The notes under the pieces are model-generated. The model saw only the letters and a list, made by a program, of their open reading frames with translations. It made no database searches and was not told where the DNA came from. From NCBI RefSeq assembly GCF_017912535.1, contig NZ_JAERQK010000001.1, forward strand, positions 558,001 to 622,000: a stretch of 64,000 nucleotides of DNA, given 5' to 3'. The translations under genes and the position numbers were made by a program. Each line of letters begins with the position of its first letter. Position 1 is the stretch's first letter. This DNA comes from Motiliproteus sediminis. GTDB lineage: Bacteria; Pseudomonadota; Gammaproteobacteria; Pseudomonadales; Balneatricaceae. Shown one piece after another: positions 34,679 through 43,695 of this stretch.

Positions 34679-34746
34679 TATCGCGGTTCACCTAGGTGCC
34701 CTCCGCTGTGAGATGCAGCGCTGACACCCTGTTGAGAGCCGCGATG

Positions 34747-35025
34747 TCAGCCTCGGGCCTGCTGATACTTCTGCTTGGCTTCAGCCTTCAGCATGCCGCC
34801 GAGGTCGTTACAGGTTCCTTTTGCCACCAGTTTCCACTCACCGGGATCGTTATCGACGGTGGATTGTCCGGCGCAGGAGTGCGTACCGGCGAGGTTGGCA
34901 CAGTCGTTCTGACCGGCTTCGGCAATCCCATAACACTTTTCTTTGCCGCCAGCATGGGCCGGGGCCATCACCCCGGAGGCCATGACTGCGGCTAAAGCGG
35001 CACTGGCTACCAGTTGCTTATTCAT
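34747..35025 (-). CDS. DUF2282 bufferin-type precursor (BufA1-like), secreted
   Basis: The 92-residue protein has a signal peptide ([21 protein letters not shown]) and four cysteines in the DUF2282 pattern: [25 protein letters not shown] and KGTCNDLGG. This matches bufferin precursors, whose cysteines are turned into thiooxazoles by an MNIO enzyme so that the peptide can bind copper in the periplasm. No MNIO gene is adjacent; the nearest is about 10 kb away at 24954-25835. The start overlaps the thioredoxin gene by eight bases. Confidence 0.88.
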   Translation of the reverse strand: MNKQLVASAALAAVMASGVMAPAHAGGKEKCYGIAEAGQNDCANLAGTHSCAGQSTVDNDPGEWKLVAKGTCNDLGGMLKAEAKQKYQQARG

Positions 35026-35347
35026 GCTCTTTCTCCTTTTTCTCTCGAATCCAGGCAGTTACCGCCTCTTTAGGCATGGAGCCTACCTGGCCATCAACAA
35101 CTTGACCGTCTTTGAACAGCAGTAGCGTTGGCACGCTGCGCAGTCCAAAGCGTCCCGCCAGCTCAGGGGCTTCGTCTACATCCACTTTGATGGAGGTGAC
35201 CGACCCCTGATGGTCGCTGGCTACCCGTTCCATAATTGGCCCCATCGTCTTGCAGGGGCCGCACCAGGTGGCGCTGAAGTAAACCAGCGCCCAATCTTTT
35301 TCCCTGATAACCGACTGGAAGTCGTTATCGGGCGAAAACCGTCTCAT
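35018..35347 (-). CDS. Thioredoxin-like protein
   Basis: The 109-residue cytoplasmic protein has the thioredoxin active site [12 protein letters not shown] and the cis-proline loop [14 protein letters not shown]. It lacks a signal peptide, so it acts in the cytoplasm. Its end overlaps the start of the DUF2282 gene. A role in keeping precursor cysteines reduced before modification or export is a reasonable inference from position. Confidence 0.9.
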   Translation of the reverse strand: MRRFSPDNDFQSVIREKDWALVYFSATWCGPCKTMGPIMERVASDHQGSVTSIKVDVDEAPELAGRFGLRSVPTLLLFKDGQVVDGQVGSMPKEAVTAWIREKKEKEHE

Positions 35348-35365
35348 AGCGGTACCTCGTGGTGA

Positions 35366-35845
35366 TCAGTCCGCGTTGACTTCTGCAACGGTTTTGTTGC
35401 GGATCTCCGGCCAATTCACTTCAGCAGTGTGAATATTGCCGGGCACGTCGGTCAGCCATTTCTTTTGCACCGCATGGTTCAGGTTGAGGTACAGCTTGTT
35501 GTCGACGATCCGCCAGGCAGTGGGGTCGGTATCAAGCTTTTTCTCCAGCGCCACACCCATCGCGCAGTAACCACCGTATTGCGGTGCATACTTGGCAGGG
35601 TTCGCGCGGAACAGATCACGATTACTGGCGCTGCTGAAGTGGTAGATCGCGTTCTTGTAGGTTGCGGTGTATTCAGCCTTACCCTGCGTCGGCTGGCCGG
35701 CGGTGAAATAGGAAACGGTATCGTAGCCTTGGATCGCCAGATCGTTGACGTCCGCATTCATGTCGATGTCTGCGGCAAAACTCAGGCTGGCACTGCTCAG
35801 AGCTACAACTGCTGCGAGTGATTTGATGGTGGTTTTCAGTTTCAT
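35366..35845 (-). CDS. Secreted YHS-domain protein
   Basis: The 159-residue protein has a signal peptide (SLAAVVALSSASLSFA) and a YHS-like domain: LAIQGYDTVSYFTAGQPTQG, YHFSSASNRDLFRANPAKYAPQYGGYCAMGVA. YHS domains bind metals, often copper, or occur next to metal transporters. It starts the YHS-thioredoxin-DUF2282-DoxX gene set, with a 19-bp gap to the thioredoxin gene. Confidence 0.87.
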   Translation of the reverse strand: MKLKTTIKSLAAVVALSSASLSFAADIDMNADVNDLAIQGYDTVSYFTAGQPTQGKAEYTATYKNAIYHFSSASNRDLFRANPAKYAPQYGGYCAMGVALEKKLDTDPTAWRIVDNKLYLNLNHAVQKKWLTDVPGNIHTAEVNWPEIRNKTVAEVNAD

Positions 35846-36164
35846 GGTTAAATCTCCAGTTCATAGTGAAAGTTTTTTGGGGCAGGCTCCGATGCCTATC
35901 GTGCTGCCTTGAAAACACTGTAAGGATTTAACCGAGACGAAAGGGATCAGATAATCCGCAGTTTGAGTCATATCGTCCCCAAGCATGACTTTGTGCTCTT
36001 GAACGACGAGGTGGAAAATGGGCGCTGCGGGTTCTGGACTGGTATTGAGACTATTCGGGCGGCCGCTGCCGGATAAGTACCTGTCCGAGGCTCGGTTCCC
36101 CATCGCTGTTCTTGCGTCCGCTGATGAAATTGCCCCGGGATTACAGCCAGCAGGATCGCTGGTT
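35846..36164. other. Intergenic region between YHS operon and LysR gene
   Basis: About 320 bp with no convincing gene; frames on both strands here look like chance. It must hold the promoter of the YHS-thioredoxin-DUF2282-DoxX set. I saw no clear CueR-type or CsoR-type box. Confidence 0.5.
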
Positions 36165-37073
36165 TTAGACGCTGATGGCCAGTGGGAGCTGGGCACGAAT
36201 GTACTCAGAGAGGGCTTTGGTGTGCGCTGGAACACCCAGTCTGGACGGCATCAGCAGACTGAGGTTTGCCGCCTGTGATATCCAATCAGGCAGAACTCGA
36301 ACCAGCTGTCCTGCTCGAACCGCAGATTTACCAACATAGTTTGGTAGTGCGGTAACGCCTAACCCATCAATGGCTGCCTGCCTGATGGTCGCCATATCCT
36401 CAGAGCAAAGTGCGATTCGGCTATTTTGATGGGTGCGCAGGCCATCTGTGTGATGGAGCGGGATAGCCTCTTTCGCGCTGGCTCGCCCTACCTTCAAAAA
36501 TCGGCACTGGGCCAGATCGTAGGGCGCTTCAATCTTGTTTACGCGCCGAAGGTAATCCGGTGAGCAATAGAAATGCCACTCCACTGTAGCGATAAATCGC
36601 TGGATAAGGCTTGAGTCTGGCAGTTCACCACTATGGCCACGGATCGCGATGTCGACACCCTCTGCGACCAAATCCACTAGGGTATTGGCGACTCGCTGTT
36701 CAATGAGTACGTCAGGGTGTTGCCTGGCAAATTCGGTAACGATATCCAGCAGCGCAAATTGCGCCATGCCGGTTGAGCAACTGACCACCACTTTGCCCGC
36801 GAGGCTTCCGGTTCGGTTGTCCATCGCTGCTTCAGCCAGTTCCAGATGATCAACCACTTTGCGGGCGTGCTGATAGAAACTTTGTCCCTCCTCGGTCACC
36901 GCCACATTGCGGGATGTCCGTTGCAGCAGCCTGACACCGAGGCGCTCTTCCAACTGGGCCACATGACGGCTCAACCGCGACTTCGGCATATTCAGTGCCT
37001 TTGCCGCAGCGGTGTAACCCTTCTTCTCGACGACATGCACGAAGTAGAAGTAGTCGTTCAGATCGATGCCCAT
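36165..37073 (-). CDS. LysR-family regulator
   Basis: The 302-residue protein has the usual N-terminus (DLNDYFYFVHVVEKKGYTAAAKALNMPKSRLSRHVAQLEERLG, read in parts) and a full effector domain. It belongs to the subgroup often found divergent from pirin genes, as here (pirin starts at 37179). A symmetric site at 37085-37108 lies between them. Confidence 0.9.
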   Translation of the reverse strand: MGIDLNDYFYFVHVVEKKGYTAAAKALNMPKSRLSRHVAQLEERLGVRLLQRTSRNVAVTEEGQSFYQHARKVVDHLELAEAAMDNRTGSLAGKVVVSCSTGMAQFALLDIVTEFARQHPDVLIEQRVANTLVDLVAEGVDIAIRGHSGELPDSSLIQRFIATVEWHFYCSPDYLRRVNKIEAPYDLAQCRFLKVGRASAKEAIPLHHTDGLRTHQNSRIALCSEDMATIRQAAIDGLGVTALPNYVGKSAVRAGQLVRVLPDWISQAANLSLLMPSRLGVPAHTKALSEYIRAQLPLAISV

Positions 37074-37084
37074 ACCAACGTCCT

Positions 37085-37108
37085 ATTTGTGGAACGAATA
37101 GTTCAAAT
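37085..37108. promoter_or_regulatory. Nested inverted repeat, probable LysR operator
   Basis: Outer arms ATTTG/CAAAT and inner arms GAAC/GTTC flank the core GAATA. It lies between the LysR gene and the pirin gene, where a LysR site is expected. Confidence 0.55.
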
Positions 37109-37178
37109 ATTAGCTATTTTTCTGCGAATACCGAGTTGTTACCTTCTATCTAGTCCATAGACAGAACGGAGAAAAACA

Positions 37179-38051
37179 ATGACTCGTCAACTTACTCAAC
37201 AATATGCATCGGAGATGGCTTTTTCCCCGGTTGTGGGTAATCCACTGAATGTGGGCTCTGGATTCACCGGATTGGGGTTTCGTCACAGCCAGTTTGGCGG
37301 CGCGATGGATCCGCTCATTATGGTTGATCACTACACCATGACCGAGCCGACTTTTGGCGCCCACCCCCACGCAGGTATCTCAGCGGTTACAGTGTTGTTT
37401 GAGGACACCCAAGGCCGTTTCAACAACCGCGACTCGCTGGGCAATGACTTTGATATTCATGCCGGTGACCTCTACTGGCTGAATGCGGGTAGTGGCGCCA
37501 TTCACGATGAATCGCCGCGGCACGGAGCCACGATTCACGGTCTGCAAATTTTCGTAAACCTGCCGGCACGCCTGAAGCACAACGCCCCCAGCTCATTGCA
37601 CGTGAAACGTGAAGAGATGCCGACGCTGGAGGGGCAAGGATACCGAGTGCGGCTGGTACTGGGTAACAGCAATGGCTTGGCAACGAGTGCCACCCCCGTA
37701 TGGCCGGTCACCATTCTCGATGGGTTCGCGGATAGCACGTCGGCTTTCACGCATCATATCCAGCCCGGTTTCAATGCCTGGATCTATGCGGTCAACGGCG
37801 ACATCGAGTACCAATTGCAAGGCCAGTGGTTGAGTCTGAAACAAGGTCAGTCAAGCACCCTCTCGGCGGCTGATGGCGAGGTGCTCAAGGTGCGCGGATC
37901 ATCGCAGTCCCAGAGCCATTTTGCGGTAATTTCCGGTGAGGCAATCAATGAACCCTTTGTTCAGCAAGGACCGTTTGCCATGAGCTCCCAAGCAGAGATT
38001 GACGATGTGGTGGCGCGCTACCACGCCGGTGACCTGGGCAAGCTTGATTAA
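37179..38051 (+). CDS. Pirin-family cupin protein
   Basis: The 290-residue protein has the pirin cupin core with metal-ligand histidines (PLIMVDHYTMTEPTFGAHPHAGISAVTVLFED, read in parts; and later GATIHGLQIFVNLP). Pirins bind iron and some act as quercetinase or as redox sensors. A 59-bp gap separates it from the FMN reductase gene, so both probably share a transcript under the divergent LysR protein. Confidence 0.9.
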   Translation: MTRQLTQQYASEMAFSPVVGNPLNVGSGFTGLGFRHSQFGGAMDPLIMVDHYTMTEPTFGAHPHAGISAVTVLFEDTQGRFNNRDSLGNDFDIHAGDLYWLNAGSGAIHDESPRHGATIHGLQIFVNLPARLKHNAPSSLHVKREEMPTLEGQGYRVRLVLGNSNGLATSATPVWPVTILDGFADSTSAFTHHIQPGFNAWIYAVNGDIEYQLQGQWLSLKQGQSSTLSAADGEVLKVRGSSQSQSHFAVISGEAINEPFVQQGPFAMSSQAEIDDVVARYHAGDLGKLD

Positions 38052-38110
38052 GCGGACACTTCGGCCGCTGATCAGCCATTCAATATCACTGACATCTGCA
38101 GGAGCGAAGC

Positions 38111-38713
38111 ATGAAGGTACTGACTTTTGCTGCCACCAACAGTCGGCAGTCAATTAACAAGCAACTGGTGAAGTACGCGGCAAGTAAGCTGCCGAATGCG
38201 GACATTGACTATGTAGAGATCAACGACTTCGACCTGCCGATTTACAGTATCGATTTGGAAGCGCTCTACGGCATTCCCCACTGCGCCCATGCGTTCCAAC
38301 GCCGGATCGAACAGGCGGACGCGATATTGATCTCGTTTGCCGAACACAACGGCAACTACACCGCCGCGTATAAAAACCTCTTTGACTGGCTGAGCCGCAT
38401 TGACCGTAACGTCTTTCGCGGCAAACCGATTGTGATGCTCGCGACATCGCCAGGGCCCGGTGGCGCAAAAAACGTGTTGAAGCTGGCAGAAGCTTCCGCT
38501 CCGCATTTTGACGGCAAGGTTGTCGGCACACTGAGTATTCCAAGCTTCAATGACACCTTCGATGCTGAACGGGGCCAGTTGATTGACCGTGTTTGGATTG
38601 AAAAGCTTGAGCGAACGTTAGCTGTCCTGGAGGGGAAACCGACCTTAATATCAGGCAAGCTATCCAGCCTCTTCCGGTGCTACAGCCAAGGGCGCTGCGG
38701 CGCCTGCGAATGA
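38111..38713 (+). CDS. NADPH-dependent FMN reductase-type flavoprotein
   Basis: The 200-residue protein has the flavodoxin-like N-terminus (TFAATNSRQSINKQLVKYAA) and the FMN-binding PEHNG-like segment FAEHNGNYTAAYKNLFDWLSR. It has the later MLATSPGPGGAKNVL, typical of NADPH-dependent FMN/quinone reductases. The C-terminus ends with a CXXXGRCGAC-like cysteine cluster (RCYSQGRCGACE), which is unusual for the family and could bind a metal. Confidence 0.88.
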   Translation: MKVLTFAATNSRQSINKQLVKYAASKLPNADIDYVEINDFDLPIYSIDLEALYGIPHCAHAFQRRIEQADAILISFAEHNGNYTAAYKNLFDWLSRIDRNVFRGKPIVMLATSPGPGGAKNVLKLAEASAPHFDGKVVGTLSIPSFNDTFDAERGQLIDRVWIEKLERTLAVLEGKPTLISGKLSSLFRCYSQGRCGACE

Positions 38714-38849
38714 GGCCTTGCGAGCTTTTGACTTTCAGCTTGGCTTACACGCGAGGCATGACTTTGACGCCCTGTCGAAGCGGTCAAAGCCCCGCCACCG
38801 AGTGCGGACCAAGCTGAAAGCCCTGGGGCATGGCCTGCCCCCTGATTTC

Positions 38850-40493
38850 TTAGCGGTGGTGGTCCTCACGAATCAGTTTCTTGTTTATCTTGCCGACACT
38901 GGTTTTGGGGATGTCGTCCACCAGGCTTATTTCACCCGGCACGGCCCACTTGGTGAGCGCACCACTGTCAACATAGCGTTGCAGATGCTCGTTGATGTCA
39001 GCCGGTCGCAGCAGGCTTCCTTCGGCAGGCACCACCAGAGCAAGCGGTCGCTCTCCCCACTGTGGATCCGGCACACCAACGACCGCCACGGCGTTTACAC
39101 CTGGATGCTGGCTGATCAGGTTCTCCAGCTCCAGCGAGCTGATCCACTCCCCCCCGGTTTTGATCACATCCTTCATCCGATCCTTAATCTCTACCACGCT
39201 ACGGCCATCAATGGAGGCGACATCGCCAGTATGCAGCCACCCACCCCGCCATAGTTCGGCACCTTTCTCCGGCTCCCGGAAATACCCCTGAGTCAGCCAC
39301 GGAGCCCTGACCACCAGTTCCCCGACCGTCTCTCCGTCATGGGGCAGCGGTTGTCCGGCATCATCGGTTAGCTGTAGGTCGACCATGGGGATTGCGGTGC
39401 CGGTTTTGACCCGCTCCGTAAGCTGCTGGTCGGGGCTCAAGCCGCGCTCCTGGTCACGCAGATAGGTGAGCGCCAGTATCGGGCAGGTCTCCGACATGCC
39501 ATAGGCGGAATAGAGGTCCATCCCCCGCTCCGCGGCGGCCGCAGCCAGTCCAGTGGGCAGCGCGCTACCGCCGATCACCAGCTTCCAGCCGCTGAGATCA
39601 GTACTGCCGGCCGCCTCGCTATTGATGACCATCTGTAAAATGGTGGGCACGCAATGAGAGAAGGTCACCTTCTCATCACGATAGAGCTTGACCAGCGCAT
39701 TGGGCTCGTAACGCCCGGGATAGACCTGCTTTACCCCCAGCAGCGTGGCAACATAGGGTACACCCCAGGCATGAACGTGAAACATCGGGGTGATCGGCAT
39801 GTAGACGTCATCGGAGCGCAGCAGCGGCTGCCCATCAAATGCGCTCAAGCTGGTGGCAGTCGCCAGCGTGTGTAGCACCAGTTGGCGGTGGGTGAAATAG
39901 ACACCCTTAGGGTTACCGGTAGTCCCGGTGGTGTAAAAGGTGGTTGCAACGGAGTTTTCGTCGAAGTCAGGGAAGTCATAATGGCCGGGGGCCGCAGCTA
40001 GCAGGGCTTCATACTCGCCCACCGTGGGAAGCTCGGTCGCCGGCGGGGTATCGTCGCTCAGCTGCAGGTAATGTTTTACCGTTTCCAGTCGCGGGTGGAC
40101 CTGCTCCATCAGCAGTAAAAAATCGTCATGTACAAGGACAAAGTCATCCTCGGCATGGTTCATGGTGTAGATGATCTGTTCAGGCGACAGCCGAATGTTG
40201 ACGGTATGCAGCACCGCACCAATCATCGGGATGGCAAAAAAGCACTCCAGATAACGATGGCTGTCCCAGTCCAGTACCGCCACCGTATCCCCTGCTTTCA
40301 CACCGGCACTGCCGAGTGCATGAGCCAGACGGCATACGCGCTCATTGAAGGTTCGGTAGTCGTAACGCCGTTTATCGGCGTAGACGATTTCACGGTTGGG
40401 CTCGTAACGCTGCCCGGACAGTAGCAGACTTTTTATCAGCAGAGGATAGTGATAGGCACCCGCTGCCGGTTCGATGATTTTGGTAGTCACCAT
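38850..40493 (-). CDS. Fatty-acyl-CoA synthetase (AlkK/DmdB-like)
   Basis: The 547-residue AMP-forming ligase has the P-loop YTTGTTGNPKGVYFTHRQ, the A5/A8 regions YSAYGMSETCPI and GWLHTGDVASIDG, and the catalytic lysine region ISLVDDIPKTSVGKINKKLI. Overall sequence resembles AlkK/DmdB-type enzymes that activate medium-chain or branched acids. It is monocistronic, lying 251 bp downstream of prpE in the same direction. The exact acyl substrate is not readable. Confidence 0.88.
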   Translation of the reverse strand: MVTTKIIEPAAGAYHYPLLIKSLLLSGQRYEPNREIVYADKRRYDYRTFNERVCRLAHALGSAGVKAGDTVAVLDWDSHRYLECFFAIPMIGAVLHTVNIRLSPEQIIYTMNHAEDDFVLVHDDFLLLMEQVHPRLETVKHYLQLSDDTPPATELPTVGEYEALLAAAPGHYDFPDFDENSVATTFYTTGTTGNPKGVYFTHRQLVLHTLATATSLSAFDGQPLLRSDDVYMPITPMFHVHAWGVPYVATLLGVKQVYPGRYEPNALVKLYRDEKVTFSHCVPTILQMVINSEAAGSTDLSGWKLVIGGSALPTGLAAAAAERGMDLYSAYGMSETCPILALTYLRDQERGLSPDQQLTERVKTGTAIPMVDLQLTDDAGQPLPHDGETVGELVVRAPWLTQGYFREPEKGAELWRGGWLHTGDVASIDGRSVVEIKDRMKDVIKTGGEWISSLELENLISQHPGVNAVAVVGVPDPQWGERPLALVVPAEGSLLRPADINEHLQRYVDSGALTKWAVPGEISLVDDIPKTSVGKINKKLIREDHHR

Positions 40494-40626
40494 GGTGAGC
40501 GTCCCTGTTGTTATTGTCGTTGGGGTACTGCATCTGCCTGAACCTTACCGTTAACGCCAAGCGCTACTCAAGTCGATTCATCCGGCCCGGATCAGAAAAG
40601 TGCCGTGGGCCGGGTTGCAGGCGGGC

Positions 40627-40661
40627 AAAAAAAATCCGATACCCCTGAAGGTATCGGATTT
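40627..40661 (-). terminator. Rho-independent terminator after prpE
   Basis: The stem AAATCCGATACC/GGTATCGGATTT (12 bp) has a 6-base loop and, read on the minus strand, is followed by eight T. It lies 83 bp beyond the prpE stop. Confidence 0.9.
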
Positions 40662-40744
40662 GAACAGCGCCAGGCTATCACCCGAACACTGATGCAGTCA
40701 GCATCCGGTTTGATCTGCCCTGCTTTGTCTTGGCTGAGCAGCTA

Positions 40745-42634
40745 TCAGGCTTTAATGCCGTGACTGCTCATGATGTCCGCAATCTCAGGCAAGCTACCGG
40801 GATCATCGATGGTGGACGGAATGCTGTATTCCTCGCCGTCGGCGATCTGGCGCAGCAGTTTACGCAGGATCTTGCCGGAACGGGTCTTGGGCAGCCGTTG
40901 AACCACGATCGCTTTCTTGAAACAGGCAACCGCACCGATATCTTTACGCACCATGGCGATCAGTTCCGCTTCCAGCTCGGCTTCATCCATCTCGGCGCCG
41001 TCTTTCAGCAGTACCAACCCAACCGGTTGCTGGCCCTTCAGGGTGTCGTTGATCCCGATGACCGCGCACTCTGCTACGGCCGGGTGCTTGGCAACGATCT
41101 CCTCCATCTCACCCGTGGACAGGCGATGACCCGCCACGTTAATGACGTCATCGGTACGGCCCATGATGAAAACGTAACCGTCATCATCTTTGTAGCCGCC
41201 ATCGCCGGTCACGTAGTAGCCCTCAAAGATGTTCAGATAGCCGGTACGGAAGCGCTCAAAGTCACCCCATACGGTCGGCAGACAGCTGGGGGGGAGCGGC
41301 AGTTTAATCGCCACATTGCCCTGCTCGTTGGCCGCAACAGGATTGCCCTTGCCATCCAGAATCTGCACATCAAAGCCGGGGCTTGGCAGCGTTGCGGAGC
41401 CAGGCTTGGGCTCTTTGGGCTCAACGCCCATCAGATTGCCACAGATTGCCCAGCCAGTTTCCGTTTGCCACCAGTGGTCAACAACCGGCAGACCCAAGGT
41501 GTCTTTTACCCAGTGATAGGTCGGCGGATCAAGGCGCTCGCCGGCCATAAAGATGTACTTCAGCTTGGACAGGTCATACGCCTTGAGGCATTCGGAGTTG
41601 GGATCTTCTTTACGAATAGCACGGAAGGCGGTCGGTGCAGAGAACAGCGCCTTGACGCCGTACTCGGCGCACACCCTCCAGAACGCACCGGCATCCGGAG
41701 TTTTAACCGGCTTGCCTTCATAAAACACGGTGGAGAGGCCCGACAACAGCGGCGCATACACGATGTATGAGTGGCCCACGACCCAGCCCACGTCTGACGC
41801 AGCCCAGAACACGTCACCCGGATCCATGTCGTAAATCGCTTTCATGCTGTAGCGCAGTGCCACCGCATGGCCGCCATTATCACGAACCACACCTTTGGGT
41901 TTGCCGGTGGTGCCAGAGGTATAAAGAATGTAGAGTGGATCCGTACCTGCAACCGGCGTACATCCGGCCGGAGCCGCCTCTGCCATGGCCTCATTCCAGT
42001 CCAGATCACGACCAGTGGTCATCTCCGCTGCCACCTGGGGGCGCTGGAAGATGACGCATTTTTCCGGCTTATGGGCAGACAATTCAATCGCCTGATCCAA
42101 CATCGGCTTGTACGGGATGACCTTCTGAATCTCGATACCGCAGGAGGCGGAAACAATGACCTTGGGCTCCGCATCATCGATGCGCACCGCCAGTTCGTTG
42201 GGAGCGAAGCCGCCAAACACCACAGAATGAATGGCGCCCAGACGCGCTGTCGCCAACATGGCGATCGCAGCTTCGGGAATCATCGGCATGTAGATAACGA
42301 CCCGGTCGCCCTTCTCCACACCCTGGGCTTTTAGTACACCGGCAAATTGGGCCACCTGCTCGAGCAGCTCGGCATAGGTGTAGCTCTTTTTGGTATCGGT
42401 AACAGGCGAATCATAATAAAGCGCCACCTGGTCGCCGCGCCCCGCCTGCACATGGTAGTCAAGCGCCATGTGGCAGGTGTTCATTTCGCCATCGGCGAAC
42501 CAACGGTCGATGCCGTTCTCGTCCTTGGAGAGGATGGTCTGGGGTTGTTTGAACCAGTCCAGCGCCTGCGCTTTTTCAGCCCAGAACAGCTCCGGGGTTT
42601 CGATGGATTTCGTGTATTCGTCCAGATAGGCCAT
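40745..42634 (-). CDS. prpE: Propionyl-CoA synthetase
   Basis: The 629-residue AMP-forming ligase has LYILYTSGTTGKPKGVVRDNGG (read in parts), the acceptor-pocket region DHWWQTETGWAI, and YVTGDGGYKDDDGYVFIMGRTDDVINVAGHRLSTGEMEE (read in parts). The C-terminal PKTRSGKILR contains the acyl-adenylate lysine, a target of acetylation control. The VVRDNGGHAVAL region fits PrpE better than Acs. No methylcitrate-cycle genes adjoin it. It has its own terminator. Confidence 0.9.
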   Translation of the reverse strand: MAYLDEYTKSIETPELFWAEKAQALDWFKQPQTILSKDENGIDRWFADGEMNTCHMALDYHVQAGRGDQVALYYDSPVTDTKKSYTYAELLEQVAQFAGVLKAQGVEKGDRVVIYMPMIPEAAIAMLATARLGAIHSVVFGGFAPNELAVRIDDAEPKVIVSASCGIEIQKVIPYKPMLDQAIELSAHKPEKCVIFQRPQVAAEMTTGRDLDWNEAMAEAAPAGCTPVAGTDPLYILYTSGTTGKPKGVVRDNGGHAVALRYSMKAIYDMDPGDVFWAASDVGWVVGHSYIVYAPLLSGLSTVFYEGKPVKTPDAGAFWRVCAEYGVKALFSAPTAFRAIRKEDPNSECLKAYDLSKLKYIFMAGERLDPPTYHWVKDTLGLPVVDHWWQTETGWAICGNLMGVEPKEPKPGSATLPSPGFDVQILDGKGNPVAANEQGNVAIKLPLPPSCLPTVWGDFERFRTGYLNIFEGYYVTGDGGYKDDDGYVFIMGRTDDVINVAGHRLSTGEMEEIVAKHPAVAECAVIGINDTLKGQQPVGLVLLKDGAEMDEAELEAELIAMVRKDIGAVACFKKAIVVQRLPKTRSGKILRKLLRQIADGEEYSIPSTIDDPGSLPEIADIMSSHGIKA

Positions 42635-42981
42635 GGCACCCGTCCTTTAGTTATTGATTTCTAATGAATTAGCACGGACAACACGATTGACGCACCTCCT
42701 GAGCTGCCATCAATCGCTGAAATTCAGTGGGGACACTCTAAAGGATTGGTGACAATTATTAACTAAGACAAAAGGCGAAGGCTATTGTAGCTTGTGCGTT
42801 GAAAAACGATTTATATTCTTATCTATCATTATCTTATGTTCATTTATTTAGTTTGAAACACTGATAAAGGCGATGACAGCCAACGGGTCAATTGTCGACA
42901 ATATGTTTATTTGTGCTCTCAACCTTTGAATGATCCCGCGCCGGGCACTAGAGTAGCGCCATCCATTACCTAGCGAACGCC
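42635..42981. other. Divergent promoter region, AT-rich
   Basis: The 347 bp between prpE and rluE are AT-rich at about 42770-42860. No gene is seen. They should contain both promoters; a sigma-54-type site was not evident. Confidence 0.5.
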
Positions 42982-43599
42982 ATGACGACCCTGCTCCTGT
43001 TCAACAAGCCTTTCCATGTTCTGCCCCAGTTTACCGATAGCGAGGGACGCGCCACGCTGGCCCAGTTTATCCGGCGCAAGGGGGTCTACGCGGCCGGTCG
43101 ACTCGATTACGACTCGGAAGGCCTGCTGCTGCTAACCGACGATGGCCGCCTGCAGCAGCGTATTGCCGACCCGGCTTTCAAGCTGGAAAAAACCTACTGG
43201 GTCCAGGTAGACGGTGAAGTGACCGATGAAGCGCTGACAGCACTGTGCCGAGGTGTCCAGCTGAAGGACGGCCGCACCCGGCCGGCAAAAGCCAGACGCC
43301 TTGCAGAGCCGCAACTGTGGCCACGCACACCTCCGGTGCGATTCCGTAAGCAGCAGCCAACGTCATGGCTGGAGCTCAAGATCCGCGAAGGTAAAAACCG
43401 CCAGGTACGACGCATGACCGCCGCCGTTGGTTTTCCCACCCTGCGCCTGGTGCGGGTAGCCATCGGTGAATGGACCCTGGAGGGGCTGCAGCCGGGCGAG
43501 AGCCGCGAACTAACGCTGAACTTGCCGACGGCACAGCCAGATCGCGCGCGTAACGCACGGCGTAAACCGCATGGCGGCCCGCGCAAGAGACGTCATTAG
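42982..43599 (+). CDS. rluE: 23S rRNA pseudouridine synthase, RluE-type
   Basis: The 205-residue protein lacks an S4 domain. It has the catalytic motif AAGRLDYDSEGLLLLTDDG (Asp in GRLD), the later REGKNRQVRRMTAAVGFPTLRLVRVAIG (read in parts), and a basic C-terminal tail. This is the RsuA/RluB/E/F layout; RluE modifies U2457 in the peptidyl-transferase region. The length fits RluE. Confidence 0.9.
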   Translation: MTTLLLFNKPFHVLPQFTDSEGRATLAQFIRRKGVYAAGRLDYDSEGLLLLTDDGRLQQRIADPAFKLEKTYWVQVDGEVTDEALTALCRGVQLKDGRTRPAKARRLAEPQLWPRTPPVRFRKQQPTSWLELKIREGKNRQVRRMTAAVGFPTLRLVRVAIGEWTLEGLQPGESRELTLNLPTAQPDRARNARRKPHGGPRKRRH

Positions 43600-43695
43600 C
43601 CCCAACAGCCAAACGGGATATTGCCCGACCTGTGCCACCGGGGTTAGCCCCATAGCCTAAACTACAGGACAAGCCCCTAACCCGCAGGAGGGCTT

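Noticed and set aside
36018-36278. 86-codon plus-strand frame after the YHS operon
   Set aside because: Runs into the antisense of the LysR gene and lacks protein-like features; likely chance.
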